NCBI GenBank assembly: GCA_031262405.1
Contig: JAISHS010000022.1
Location: 1 to 64,000 of the forward strand
Direction: 5' to 3'
DNA from: Oscillospiraceae bacterium
GTDB lineage: Bacteria; Bacillota; Clostridia; Oscillospirales; Oscillospiraceae
DNA: 64,000 nucleotides
Each line of letters starts with the position of its first letter. Position 1 is the stretch's first letter. The translations under genes and the position numbers were made by a program. The notes under the pieces are model-generated. The model saw only the letters and a program-made list of their open reading frames with translations. It ran no database searches and had not been told where the DNA came from. Positions 1 through 10,500 of this stretch are shown here, in pieces.

Positions 1-12
1 TGCATGACAATA

Positions 13-53
13 CCTCCTGTTGTACTTATCCTACAACAGGAGGCCCTTTTTTG
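13..53 (+). terminator. Rho-independent terminator of a gene upstream of the window
   Basis: Perfect 12-bp stem CCTCCTGTTGTA/TACAACAGGAGG, 7-nt loop, followed by CCCTTTTTT. Confidence 0.85.
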
Positions 54-245
54 TCACTGTCCGTTTTTACTGGACTTGTTCAGAAAGAAAAGCTCCCCTC
101 TTGACTCCCCGCAAAGAAAAGGTTTCAAAGGACGCTTCGCTCTGTTGGAGCGCGCCGCTCGCAGGCTCGCGGTCGTTGCCCGCTCCTTTACTTCGTAACA
201 GTCGCTACTGCCGTGGGTACGAAGCTGGGACGAGGCTTGGACGCC

Positions 246-671
246 TTAGTCTTTGTCTTTGCAGCAGCAGTCGTCGTCTTTGCAGCAGGCTTTGTCCTCT
301 TTTTCGAATTCGTCCTCGGAGACCTCGGTGAATTCGACCTCTACGCTAGCTTCGCTATCGCCGCCGGATTTCAGGCTCGCGAGCTCGTCCTTGATGTTTT
401 CGATCGTGGACAGGGTCTCGGTTACGCCCTCCACAAGATCGGCGAAGAGAGCGTCGGCATCGTCCTTTTTAGTCTCGTAATAGAGCTTGCCGATATCGTA
501 ATAGAGCTTGTCGAGCGTGGCGTTTTGGGTGGCAAGAGCGATGTTCAGCTTTGCCGCGCGGGAGACGTCCTTGGCCTTTTCGGCGGCCTTTTCCGCCAGC
601 TCCTTTGTCTTGTCGGCGACGACGCCGATGGTTGTGAATACCGTTTCCTTGATGTTCTGAAAATCTGCCAT
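246..671 (-). CDS. Hypothetical protein, helical, with Cys/Asp/Lys-rich C-terminus (KACCKDDDCCCKDKD)
   Basis: 141-aa ORF, RBS-like TAGGAGGAAATAAC before the ATG, compositionally coherent. Confidence 0.75.
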   Translation of the reverse strand: MADFQNIKETVFTTIGVVADKTKELAEKAAEKAKDVSRAAKLNIALATQNATLDKLYYDIGKLYYETKKDDADALFADLVEGVTETLSTIENIKDELASLKSGGDSEASVEVEFTEVSEDEFEKEDKACCKDDDCCCKDKD

Positions 672-742
672 TGTTATTTCCTCCTAAATTTAATTTGATG
701 TATTATTCGCTTGGTTCTTCCGCTTCGGCGGAATCCGAGGGG

Positions 743-774
743 GATTGCGGGTCAAGCCCGCAATGACGGGGGGG
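743..774. repeat. REP-like palindromic repeat, ATTGCGGG-TCAAG-CCCGCAAT followed by GACGGGGG
   Basis: Inverted repeat; related units at 37923-38032. Confidence 0.75.
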
Positions 775-797
775 CGGCGGACGCGCGATGCGCGCCC

Positions 798-1844
798 CTA
801 CGGGTGCGGGGTCTCGGACTCGGGGGCTTCGGGTTCGGGGGTTTCGGACTCGGTGGTCTCGGTCTCGGATTCTTCGGTGGTCTCCGTGGCTTCTTCGGTT
901 TCTTCGGCTTTTTCGGACTCGGGGGTTTCGGGTTCGGACTCTTCGGTGGTCTCCGCGGCTTCTTCGGACTCGGGGGTTTCTTCGGATTCGCTCTCGCGGA
1001 CGCGATTTACGAAGAGCTTCTCGGGCGGGTGCTCACGCGAGCCGTTGTAGCAGAGGATGAAGAGCGCCACGGCGAAGGTAAGCCCCGCGAGAACCTGGGA
1101 GACGCGCAGACCGGTGTTAAAGAGCATCAGACTGTCTGTCCGCAGACCCTCAATGAGCATTCTCATGAAACCATACCACGCGATATAGAACGCGAAAACC
1201 TGTCCGTCATAGCGGCGGCCTTTTTTCTTGGTGTATATGTGGATGATGAGAAGCCCCAGCAGGTTCCAGAGGGATTCATAGAGAAAGGTCGGATGTACAT
1301 AATAGGTTATTCCGGCTTCACTGGTCAGACCCATGCGGCAGAAAATTTCGGTTTCCGCGCCGAAGGCCTCGCGGTTGACGAAGTTGCCCCAGCGGCCGAC
1401 GGCCTGTCCGATGAGAAGTCCAGGCGCGGCGACGTCCAGAATTGCCGTTACGGGCTGGCGCTTAACACGCGCGACTATCAGGGCTGCCAATACCGCGCCG
1501 ATTACTCCGCCGTAGATCGCCAGTCCCCCGTTCCAGAGCTTGAAGATATCTGAAAGGTTGCCGCGATAGAGCGAGAAGTTGAAGGCGACATAGTAGAGCC
1601 GCGCAAAGACGATCGCGGAGGGGACGGCGGCGATAAGATAGTCATAGAAATCGTCGCCGCCCAAGCCGACGTGGCGGCGGTAGCGGTTCGAGTAGAGAAA
1701 CGCCAGCAGGAAGCCGACGGCGATTATCGCACCGTACCAATAGAGGGTGAGGCCGAAGATGGTAAAGGTGTTTTTTGCGGTGAAGGCGAAGCCCTCGCCG
1801 AGCATGGGGAAGGTGATTACCCCGTTGGGGACACTGGTTGGCAT
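798..1844 (-). CDS. lgt: Prolipoprotein diacylglyceryl transferase with Glu/Ser/Thr/Pro-rich C-terminal tail
   Basis: Lgt hallmarks such as GLLIGQAVGRWGNFVNREAFG and FLYESLWNL; low-complexity tail of about 65 aa. Confidence 0.95.
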   Translation of the reverse strand: MPTSVPNGVITFPMLGEGFAFTAKNTFTIFGLTLYWYGAIIAVGFLLAFLYSNRYRRHVGLGGDDFYDYLIAAVPSAIVFARLYYVAFNFSLYRGNLSDIFKLWNGGLAIYGGVIGAVLAALIVARVKRQPVTAILDVAAPGLLIGQAVGRWGNFVNREAFGAETEIFCRMGLTSEAGITYYVHPTFLYESLWNLLGLLIIHIYTKKKGRRYDGQVFAFYIAWYGFMRMLIEGLRTDSLMLFNTGLRVSQVLAGLTFAVALFILCYNGSREHPPEKLFVNRVRESESEETPESEEAAETTEESEPETPESEKAEETEEATETTEESETETTESETPEPEAPESETPHP

Positions 1845-1917
1845 GATGGTTTTCCTTCTCTCAAAGTATTATGGCTTGGAGCATAATATACTAGCGGCAG
1901 GGAGCATAATGAAAAAA

Positions 1918-3198
1918 TTATTCAATCTCGCCGAGTGGATTTAAAATAGACACGGCGGTTTTTTCCTCCGTGAGGTGGGAGGCGATGAAGCCGGAGACGT
2001 CGCCCTGCGTGACTTCATCTATAAGATCGAAGGCGTCCAGCGGATTAAAGTCCGAAAACACGCCCGTCACGAGCGACTGGCTGAGTGCGGAGAAGGAGCC
2101 GAGCAGACGAAGCTGTGAGCCGTAGAGGGCTTTTTTGCTGCGCCCGAAGAGCTCGGGGTCGACGCCGCCTGTGATCATAGAGGAGAGGTGCGAATTGATC
2201 CGTGCGAGAACGGCGGGCACATCGCGGCTCTCGCCGCCGACTATCGCCATGGCAGTTCCGGCGGTGAAGTCGGTCTCGTAGTCGAAGCCGCCGTTGAGAA
2301 GTCCCTCGGCGTAGAGATCGGTGAAAAGCGGTGAGGAGCGGCCGAAGAGCATTCTTAGAGTCAACTCCGCCGTGAGCAGCTGTTTCAGGCGCGCGCGGCC
2401 ATTTTCCGGTGGGAAGGCGCAGCCGAGCAGGAACAGCGGTGCGGAGACCTCCATATCGACGGCGATTTCGCGGCGGTTCGGCAGAGGCGAGGGCTCGACG
2501 CCATAGTCGCGCTCCGGGCGCTCTCCGGGCTCTGCGGGCAGGATTTTCCGCGCGGCTTCGATTATCTTCTCGGGGTCGGCATTTCCGACAACCGCTAAGG
2601 CCATATTCGAGGGGTTATAGAAAACCCTGTGGCAGTCGTTGAGGGTTTTTTCGGTGATTTCGGCGATGCTCTCGACGGAGCCCGCGACGCTGTCGCGCAC
2701 GGGGTTGACGAGATAGAGGCTCCTTAAAAGATTGTTATAGATAATAAAGTCCGGGCTGTCCTCAATCATGCGGATTTCCTGACCGATTATCCCCTGCTCC
2801 TTGCTAACGCTCTCGGCGGAGAAGTAGGGGGTGGAGACAAATTCGAGCAGGACGTCGAGATTTTCATAGAACAGCTGCGTGCACTCAAAATGATAAGCAG
2901 TCATGCCGGAGCCGGTGAAGGCATTCGGCGAGGCCCCGTTTGAGGAGAGCACGCTTAGGGCGTTGCCATAGGGCATATCGAACATCTTGTGCTCCAGAAA
3001 ATGCGCAACTCCGGCGGGGGTATCCAGCCACTTTCCGCCGAGCTTGAAGCGCCTGTCCGCGCCGCCGTAATCGGTGGCGAACATGGCATAGCACTTGTTA
3101 TAGTCCGGGCGGGGGACGATTTTTATAGTGAGTCCGTTGGGGAGCGTTTCAGTGATGAGACGCTCATTTATTTTTTTGTAATCGGCAATTTGCATCAC
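1918..3198 (-). CDS. M16-family metallopeptidase, YmfH-like (EF-P 5-aminopentanol modification-associated type)
   Basis: M16 zinc motif HFLEHKMF and family-like architecture; paired with a second M16 ORF. Confidence 0.85.
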   Translation of the reverse strand: MMQIADYKKINERLITETLPNGLTIKIVPRPDYNKCYAMFATDYGGADRRFKLGGKWLDTPAGVAHFLEHKMFDMPYGNALSVLSSNGASPNAFTGSGMTAYHFECTQLFYENLDVLLEFVSTPYFSAESVSKEQGIIGQEIRMIEDSPDFIIYNNLLRSLYLVNPVRDSVAGSVESIAEITEKTLNDCHRVFYNPSNMALAVVGNADPEKIIEAARKILPAEPGERPERDYGVEPSPLPNRREIAVDMEVSAPLFLLGCAFPPENGRARLKQLLTAELTLRMLFGRSSPLFTDLYAEGLLNGGFDYETDFTAGTAMAIVGGESRDVPAVLARINSHLSSMITGGVDPELFGRSKKALYGSQLRLLGSFSALSQSLVTGVFSDFNPLDAFDLIDEVTQGDVSGFIASHLTEEKTAVSILNPLGEIE

Positions 3199-4475
3199 TT
3201 ATCCTCCCCGCGCAGAAAGTAAACGGCGTCGCAGGCAACGCCTTGGGCAATCTCGACGAGCTGGTCGCGGGTCACGGTCTCCGTGAGCGCCGCCATCTCA
3301 GTCGGGGTGCAGTCCGGCCCGACGAGCATACGGTTGAGGTACCAGCTCTCCAAGGCGCGGGGGCTGTCCTCCATCGAGCGAAGGTCCCCGGCGATAGAGC
3401 GTTTTGCGCTCTCGAGCTCGTCGTCCGTAATGTCGCCGGCCTTCATGGCGTCCAGCTGGGCGAAGATTTCATTTAAGGCGGCGTCATAGTTTTCAAATTC
3501 GACGCCGGAGGAGACTGCCATTATGCCCTTGTGGACGTCCAGTATGCTTCCGGCGTAATACGCCAGAGATAGCTTTTCGCGCACATTCATGAAGAGCTTG
3601 CTGGTTACGCAGCCGCCGAAAACGCCGTTGAAGACGCGCAGGGCGGCAAGGTCCGGGTCCTCCATGGCGTCGCCCAGGCGAAAGCCCATGGTGAGCTTGC
3701 CCTGAGAAACCTGAAGGCGCTCTTCGAAATAGCGCCAGTTCTCCTCAAGGGGGTTGAGCCAGATATCGGTGCCCAGATCCGGCTCATGAATTCTGCGCTG
3801 CATCGCCGACAGAGCCGAGATTACGCTTCGGCGGATTTTTTGGGGCTCGGAGCTTCCGCAGTAGAAAACGTGCACCGGCGACTCGGCAAGAAGAGTGCGG
3901 TAACGTCCGGTGAGCGCGTGGGGGGTAATGTTCTCGGCGGCGGAGACGCTTCCCAGCTTGTCCACGCTGTAGGCCTCCATCGGGCACATGACCTCGAATA
4001 GGCGGGACAGGGCATAGGAGCGTTTGTCATTTATCCGCCCGGCAAGCTCTTCAATGAGCTGGTCGCGCTCGCTCTCGACATAGTCGCGACGGAGCTGTCC
4101 GCCGCTGGTGTTCGGCATCAGAAGGGTTTCGCCGAGCAGCGAAAGCATCTGCTCTGCTATCTTTCCGCCCCCGCCGACATAGGCGTCGTCGGGAAAGTCG
4201 GCATAGAAGCCCAGCACCTGAACCTCGCCCTTCTTGCGCACGATGGGGGAGAGCCCCGCGCCGTAGAGGGAGTCCAGTCTGCCGGAGATTGCCGCCATGT
4301 CGGGCAGGGTAGCCGTGCCCCGGCGCAATACGTTCGGGACGAGGGCGTTGAGCGAGGCGGTGTCGCGGTGCAGCGGGCTGAGAAGGCTCACGCTGACGCA
4401 GCCGGTTTTGAATTTTTTCGTGGTGAGGCAGGTGAACGCCACATTCGGCATTATTGTTTCGGTAGTAATTGTCAA
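3195..4475 (-). CDS. M16-family peptidase-like protein, YmfF-like, lacking the HxxEH motif
   Basis: Overlaps the start of the downstream M16 gene; N-terminal TTKKFKTGCVSVSLLSPL typical of YmfF. Confidence 0.8.
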   Translation of the reverse strand: MTITTETIMPNVAFTCLTTKKFKTGCVSVSLLSPLHRDTASLNALVPNVLRRGTATLPDMAAISGRLDSLYGAGLSPIVRKKGEVQVLGFYADFPDDAYVGGGGKIAEQMLSLLGETLLMPNTSGGQLRRDYVESERDQLIEELAGRINDKRSYALSRLFEVMCPMEAYSVDKLGSVSAAENITPHALTGRYRTLLAESPVHVFYCGSSEPQKIRRSVISALSAMQRRIHEPDLGTDIWLNPLEENWRYFEERLQVSQGKLTMGFRLGDAMEDPDLAALRVFNGVFGGCVTSKLFMNVREKLSLAYYAGSILDVHKGIMAVSSGVEFENYDAALNEIFAQLDAMKAGDITDDELESAKRSIAGDLRSMEDSPRALESWYLNRMLVGPDCTPTEMAALTETVTRDQLVEIAQGVACDAVYFLRGEDK

Positions 4476-4568
4476 AAATAAGCCCCCCTAAAGTGATGCA
4501 TGGCTCGCTTGACGCTATAGTTAGCAAAAGTATAGCACACCCCTAAGCCCTTGCACAACAACAATTTG

Positions 4569-7500
4569 TTAATTTTTGCCTTGGTTTTTCCCTTTATCTC
4601 CTTGCTGCCAGACTGTCTTGCCGTCAACAGTCAGGGTAATTGGGGCGTCACTCAGAGCTTCGGGCAGCTTGGGGGAGACGGAGAGCTTACCGTCCTTGAG
4701 CTTTAGCCCCAAGAGGTTTTCGGTCAGCACCCGCCAGAACCAGCCCGCCGCGCCCGTGTACCAGCTCCAGCCGGCAAGACCTGTACAGTCGGGGTTTGAG
4801 CTGACGTCGGCGGCGAGGGCATAGGGCTCGGCCTGATATACGCAGAGCTCGCGTTCGGAGGGCAGCAGAGCCTCTATAATTTCGAAGGCCTCGTCCGGGC
4901 GATTTTGCTCCAGCAGAGCCAGCGCCAACCATACTGAGGCGTGGGTATACTGTCCGCCGTTTTCGCGGAAGCCCGCCCCATAGCTCTCGATATAGCCGGG
5001 GCTGGGCGACGCCGAGACGAAGGGCGGCGTGAAGAGCTTTACGATTTTGTTCTCGCGGTCAAACAGCTGCTCTACCGCGCTTGTGAGCGCCTCGGAGACT
5101 CGTTCCGGCGCGGCATAGGGGTTGAGCGCGGCGAAGCTCTGGGCGATAGAGTCTATCCGGCAGGCGTCCTGACTTGCGCTGCCGAGGGGGGTGCCGTCGT
5201 CAAACCAGCCGCGCAGATACCAGGAGCCGTCCCAAGCGGCATCGGCGCTTTTGCCAAGCTCCTGTGCCGCGCGCTCTATTGCGAAGGCCTCGTCGTTTAA
5301 GCTCAGCCGCCGCAAAAGGTCTGTAAAGCGGCGCGCGACGTCGGAGAAAAACCAGCTGAGCCAAACGCTCTCGCCGTGGCCGTATTCGCCGACCTTGTCG
5401 AAGCCGTCGTTCCAGTCGCCGCCGCCTATAAGCAGCAGCCCATGTGCGCCGACGCCGCGCTCTATGACGCACTCGAGCGCCCTCTTGCAGTGGAGCAGTA
5501 CCGTGTCCGTATTTTCAGAGGGAACGGCGGTCTCATAGCGGTCGCGCTCGCCGGCTTTGAGCGGCTCGGAAACAAGCCAAGCGGTTTTCTCCCAGCAGAA
5601 ATCGGCGTCGCCGGTCTTTTCGATATATTCGCACAGAGCCCAAGGCAGCCAGATTAAATCGTCGCTGCAGCGGGTGCGAACGCCGCGCGAGGAGCCGGGA
5701 AGGCCGTGCCACCAGTGCATCACGTCGCCCTGCTCATACTGGGCGGCGCAGCACAGGCGAACTTGCTTTTTGGCAAGCTCGGGGTCGAGGAGAATCAGAT
5801 TTACCGCGTCCTGTAATTGGTCGCGAAAGCCGATAGCGCCGCCGCTCTGATACATGGAGCAGCGTCCCATGAGTCGGCAGGCGAGAGCTTGATAGGGCAG
5901 CCAGCCGTTTATGAGCCGATCGAGCGCGGGAATTGAAGTTTCAACCCGCACGCGTGAAAATTTCTGCTTCCAAAGCTCGGCGGTGTCCCGCGCGGAGGCG
6001 CGGGCGATCTCGGCGTCTAGAAGCTCGAGAAGCGTCTCCGGCTCGTCGCAGCCGGTGACGAGAATAAAGGGGCTCTCCGCCCTAAAGCGCAGACCCAGAC
6101 AGTCTGCTGCCCTTTCGGGATTATCCTCCCCGCCGCGAAGCCAAGCCTCGCGTTGGGTTACGGGTTCGGAAAACTGCGCCGAGGCGCAGACACGAAAGGG
6201 GTGCTCCGCGAAGGCGCTCTCGGGGCTTGTGACTGTTATCACCCCGTCCGAAATCTCAACTTGCAAATTCCGTCCCCGGAAGGCGTCGCCGCCCAGAACG
6301 AGATCGGTGAACCAGCTAATTTCCTGAGCCGCCCCCTCCCAGCTCACGATGAGCACTCGGGCGTTTACGTCCTCGGGAATGAAGGCGAGAGTCTCGATGC
6401 TCGCGCCCTCAAGGGCCCGCTCCCACTTTGCAAAGCCGAAGCCATAGGTGACCTTGGCGCTCTCGCCGGGGGCGCAAAAGGCGCTCCTGCCGGATATCAA
6501 CAGCTTTTCCGTGCCGTCGCAGGTGAAAACGTCGTTCTGCCAGCGGTTGATATGGTATTCGCGCGCGTTTTCAAACCACAGGTGCCCCGTGCCGCAGTCG
6601 GTTGCAAGGAAGCCGAAGCGGCCATTCGTTAGCATATTGCTCCAAGCGCGCGGGGGGAGAGAAGAGTTTACATAAAATTCAAAGCTATTATCTTTGTTCC
6701 AATGGAATTCGGGGATTTCAGTGGATAACGGAGCTTGAGCGGTAGACATAACATATTTGACATTCGCGCCGTCCTGCTCGCTCGGAGCAGCGGAGCAGCT
6801 GCGTTCAAGAACAAGCTGCGCGCCCTGAGAGGAGTCGAGAATGCGGATATGCGCCGAGCCCGAGCCGACGCTGTGGCGCAGATTTTCAAGGGTTGCCGCC
6901 AGCGGGCGCATATAGTCTCCGCCCTCGTCGGTGATGAGCACGAGATCATAGGGGCGCGCGAGCGCGGAGAGCAGATTGTGCGCGAGCATTTCCGCTCTCG
7001 CTGCGTCCAAATCCTCCTCGCCGCGAATTTCCCGCGCTATTATGGGCTGCTCGCCCGAGATTCCAAAACGCCAAAGCTCGCTCGTCGGCGGGCTGCTTCG
7101 GCGGGTCTGCGGAAATTCCAGAGCGCGGAGGGTGTCGAGCGCGGCGGAGACCTGAGTCTCGGTCATGCCGAGGCTCTTGGCATAGGCGGCGGGAAAGTCG
7201 CCCGCCTGGCAGTTCGGCTCGGTGAGTATTCTGTGCGCCGCGTCAAAGGCCTCGCGCTCATTAGAGCCGACGCCGATTGCTATGGTGACGGCGTTCTCGG
7301 CCCCCGCACCCAAGCGCAGAGGAAGCGCCGCGCAGACGAAGGGGGCGCAGAGCGCGCCGAGCTTTCCGGGAAGCTTTTCGGCGCAGTCCGCCGTGAGCTC
7401 TCCCCTGCCGGGGATCAGATCGCGCCGCGCGGAAAACTCCATAGGAGCGTCGGACGCCAGAGCCAGATAGCACTCGGGAATGTTTCCGCGCCGACTGCGG

Positions 7501-10500
7501 TGGATTACATAACATCCGTTAAGCTCGTAGGCGTCCAGCCCGAGAGAGTAAAACGCCGGATGGTTGATATAGTCGTTATAGGGCGCCAGCATCGGAACGA
7601 AGGAGCAGATTAGCCTTGCGCTCTTCTGGAGCTTTTCAGAGGGCGAGACGCAGATTCGGCGCTTTTCGCCGTTAGTCTCGCCGGATACGGAAACGGTGCA
7701 CTGCGCGCGAAAATCCTTATATTCCGTGGAGAATTTAGCGGAATAAAGCGTAAACTCCCAGGAGGTTTTAACCTCCTCGCCCAAATCGGGAGAGGGCAGA
7801 AGCGAAAAGAGCCTTCCCTCGTGCTCCAAACTTAGGTCAAGCCCGTGCGTGTTCGAGGGCGAATCTGATGGGGTGTAATAGGGCGAAAGGGTTCCCCACC
7901 GCGCGCGGGAGACGCCGGTGTCAGTTAACATAATATTATACGAACCGTTCGAGAGGGCGCAGAGCGTCGGGGCAGTCCAAGAAGCTCTCTCGCCGCGTCG
8001 TTCCCAAAAAATTCCGGCGGCACGCGGGGGAGTCTCCGGCGGCTTGCCCTCGCGGCGGTGGAGCACGCCGCCGCGCAGCGGCAGCTTTTCCTCCAAAAGG
8101 CAGGAGAAGGCAGAAAGGCTCGGCACGCGCATGAGCCGCCGCGGCATGAGGTCGTTTGTGAGGCAGTTTCCGATTGCAATGAGGCTCATTCCAAGGTGGT
8201 GAGCCATGGCGCAGCGGACAATTTCGCCCCGAGAGCCGTCCGAGCGGTTGTTTGAAAAGTCATAGGCGTCCCAGAAGCCATATTTGCCCTGCGGATAGAT
8301 GCTCTCTAAGTGGCGCAGATTGGCGACCGCGCTCCCCGCTCCGGCGGGCAGCGCGATAAAGCTGCTGTAGGGCGAGACGACGATTTCGCTGTCCATGCCG
8401 CGCTTTAGCGCGAGGGCTGCTACGCCGTGCGCCTTATAGCGATAGCTCAGACCCGGATCGAGGCTGTAATAGGCGCTCTCAGAGATGCCCCAGGGCAGCT
8501 TTGCCTTTTTGACGCGCCTTTTCTGCACGTCCACGCAGAAGCGGTCGGCCTCATAGATTAGGCTTCCGCGCACGCTCTTGAAGAACAGGCGCGGCATCAG
8601 ATATTCAAACATTGTGCCCGTCCAGCTGACGCAGCCCCGGCGGTTTCGATAGGCAACCTGCGCCCGCGAGAGCGCGCTCCAGTGGCGGCGGGGAACCTGC
8701 CCCCGGGCGATTGCAATGAAGCTCACCGAGCGCGCCTCGCTTGCCATGAGGTCGTAATAGCTCTTCGAGAGCGCGCCCTTGTCCGTGTCCATGCCAATGG
8801 AGAACAGGCGGCGGCGGGAGTCATAGAGCAGGCGAAAGTCCATCGGCTCGAGCAGCTCCTGACAGTAATCGGCAAGCTTTTCGAGTCCCAGCTCCAGAAG
8901 ACCCTCGCGGGCTATCATGAGGCAGACGGCCAGATTTCCGCTGTCAACGGTCGAGACATAGGCCGGGTGCAGCGGCTTTAGGGTCTGGGTGTCATACCAG
9001 TTATAGAGGTGGCCGTTCCATTTCGGCAGGCGGCGCATCGTCGCCAGAACATTTTCGAGAATGCCCAGAGCGCACTCCCGCCTCGCGACGCCGAGGTCGA
9101 GCGCGGCAAGGCAGCTAATAAGGCACAGCCCGATATTCGTGGGTGAGCTGCGGTGAGCCAGACCCACGGGCGGACGCTCCTGATAGTTGTCCGGGGGCAG
9201 AAAGTGATCAGAGGCCGTGCAGAATTCCTCAAAGAAGCTCCATATTTTAGACGCGCAGGCGAGCAGATAACGCCTGTCCTCCTCAGATAGCTTCGAGGAG
9301 GGCTTTTTCTTCGGCTGCGAGAGGGAATATGCTGCCGCCGGAGATAAAATCCAGATGAGCCCTACGGTTTCTCCTAAAATTGAGGGCGCGAAAATGAGGA
9401 GCACCAGCCCCAGAGCGCAGGACGGCCACATCATCGCGAAGTATTTGAGCGCACGGCTCTTGACCCCATCGAAGGCGGAGGCGGGGGTCCAGTTGAGCAT
9501 ATTCCGATGCGAGACGAGCATTCGCCAGAGGGCTGTCCCCGCGGCGCTCAGGCAGACATAGCTCTCGTAGGGCAAAAGCAGCAGGCGAATGAGCGTCTGC
9601 ATGAAAACGGCGTTCGCGCCGCGAAGAATATGACTGCGAAAGCGCAGTCTCGCGGAGGCGACGTCCTGAAACAGATTTCGATATACCGCCTGAACCAGCC
9701 TTGCGCAAAATGCCAAGAGCGCCGTGAGCGCGACAAATAAGGCCGCGCGGCTCGGCAGGAAGAAGGCGGTCAGGAAGGCGGCTAAACACGCCGGTGGAAA
9801 GAGGCTTCGCCTTACGCTGTCAAAGAGTCGGAACCTCTCAATGAGCGGCAGAGCCTTGCCGCGAGCACCCAGCCAGGGCGTGTTCTGCCAGTCGCCGCGC
9901 GTCCAGCGGTGCATCCGCTTGAAATAGGACAGCAAGTCTGAGGGGAAGCTGTCCAGCAGCTCGACGTCGCTCATGAGCGCGCCGCGCAGAAACGCGCCCT
10001 CCAGCGCGTCGTGGCTCAGAACGGTGTTTTCCGGGACTGCATTCTCCAGACACTCTCTAAAGGCCCGCACGTCGATGATGCCCTTTCCGGCGAAGCCGCC
10101 GCTGCTGAAGGCGTCCATATAGAGCTCGCTGCAGTCGCAGCCATAGGGGTCGCTGCCCCCCTGACCTGCGAAAACCCTGGAAAAGTCGCTCTTCTCAACG
10201 CTTCCCAGCGTTGTCGCCATGCGGGGCTGAATTACGGCGTGACCACGCACCACGCGGCGCAGCTTTTTGTCAACGACCGCATGGTTTAAGGGGTGGAGCA
10301 TCGCTCCGATGAGCATAGAGGCGCTCTCCGGAGTAAGGCGGGTGTCCTCGTCCAGAGTCAGGATATATCGCACGCCGCGCAGGGAGAGCGCGCAACCGGT
10401 CAAGCAGTTTGCCGCGCTTGCCTGCCCGTCAAGCAGCCGCGCAAGCTCAACAATCGCGCCGCGCTTGCGCTCGTGCGCCATATATTTTCCGTCGCGCTCA

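Noticed and set aside
711-1553. 280-aa + strand ORF rich in Gly/Phe/Leu (GLGLGGFGFGGFG...)
   Set aside because: Antisense to lgt; composition is the mirror of the Glu/Ser-rich Lgt tail repeats and starts in a REP-like repeat (RNPRGIAGQARNDGG).
4051-4527. 158-aa minus strand ORF overlapping the YmfF-like gene
   Set aside because: Out-of-frame overlap with a recognisable peptidase; Arg/Pro-rich shadow translation.
6735-7613. 292-aa + strand ORF within the glucan synthase region
   Set aside because: Lies antisense within the coherent 2411-aa CDS; no domain-like motifs.
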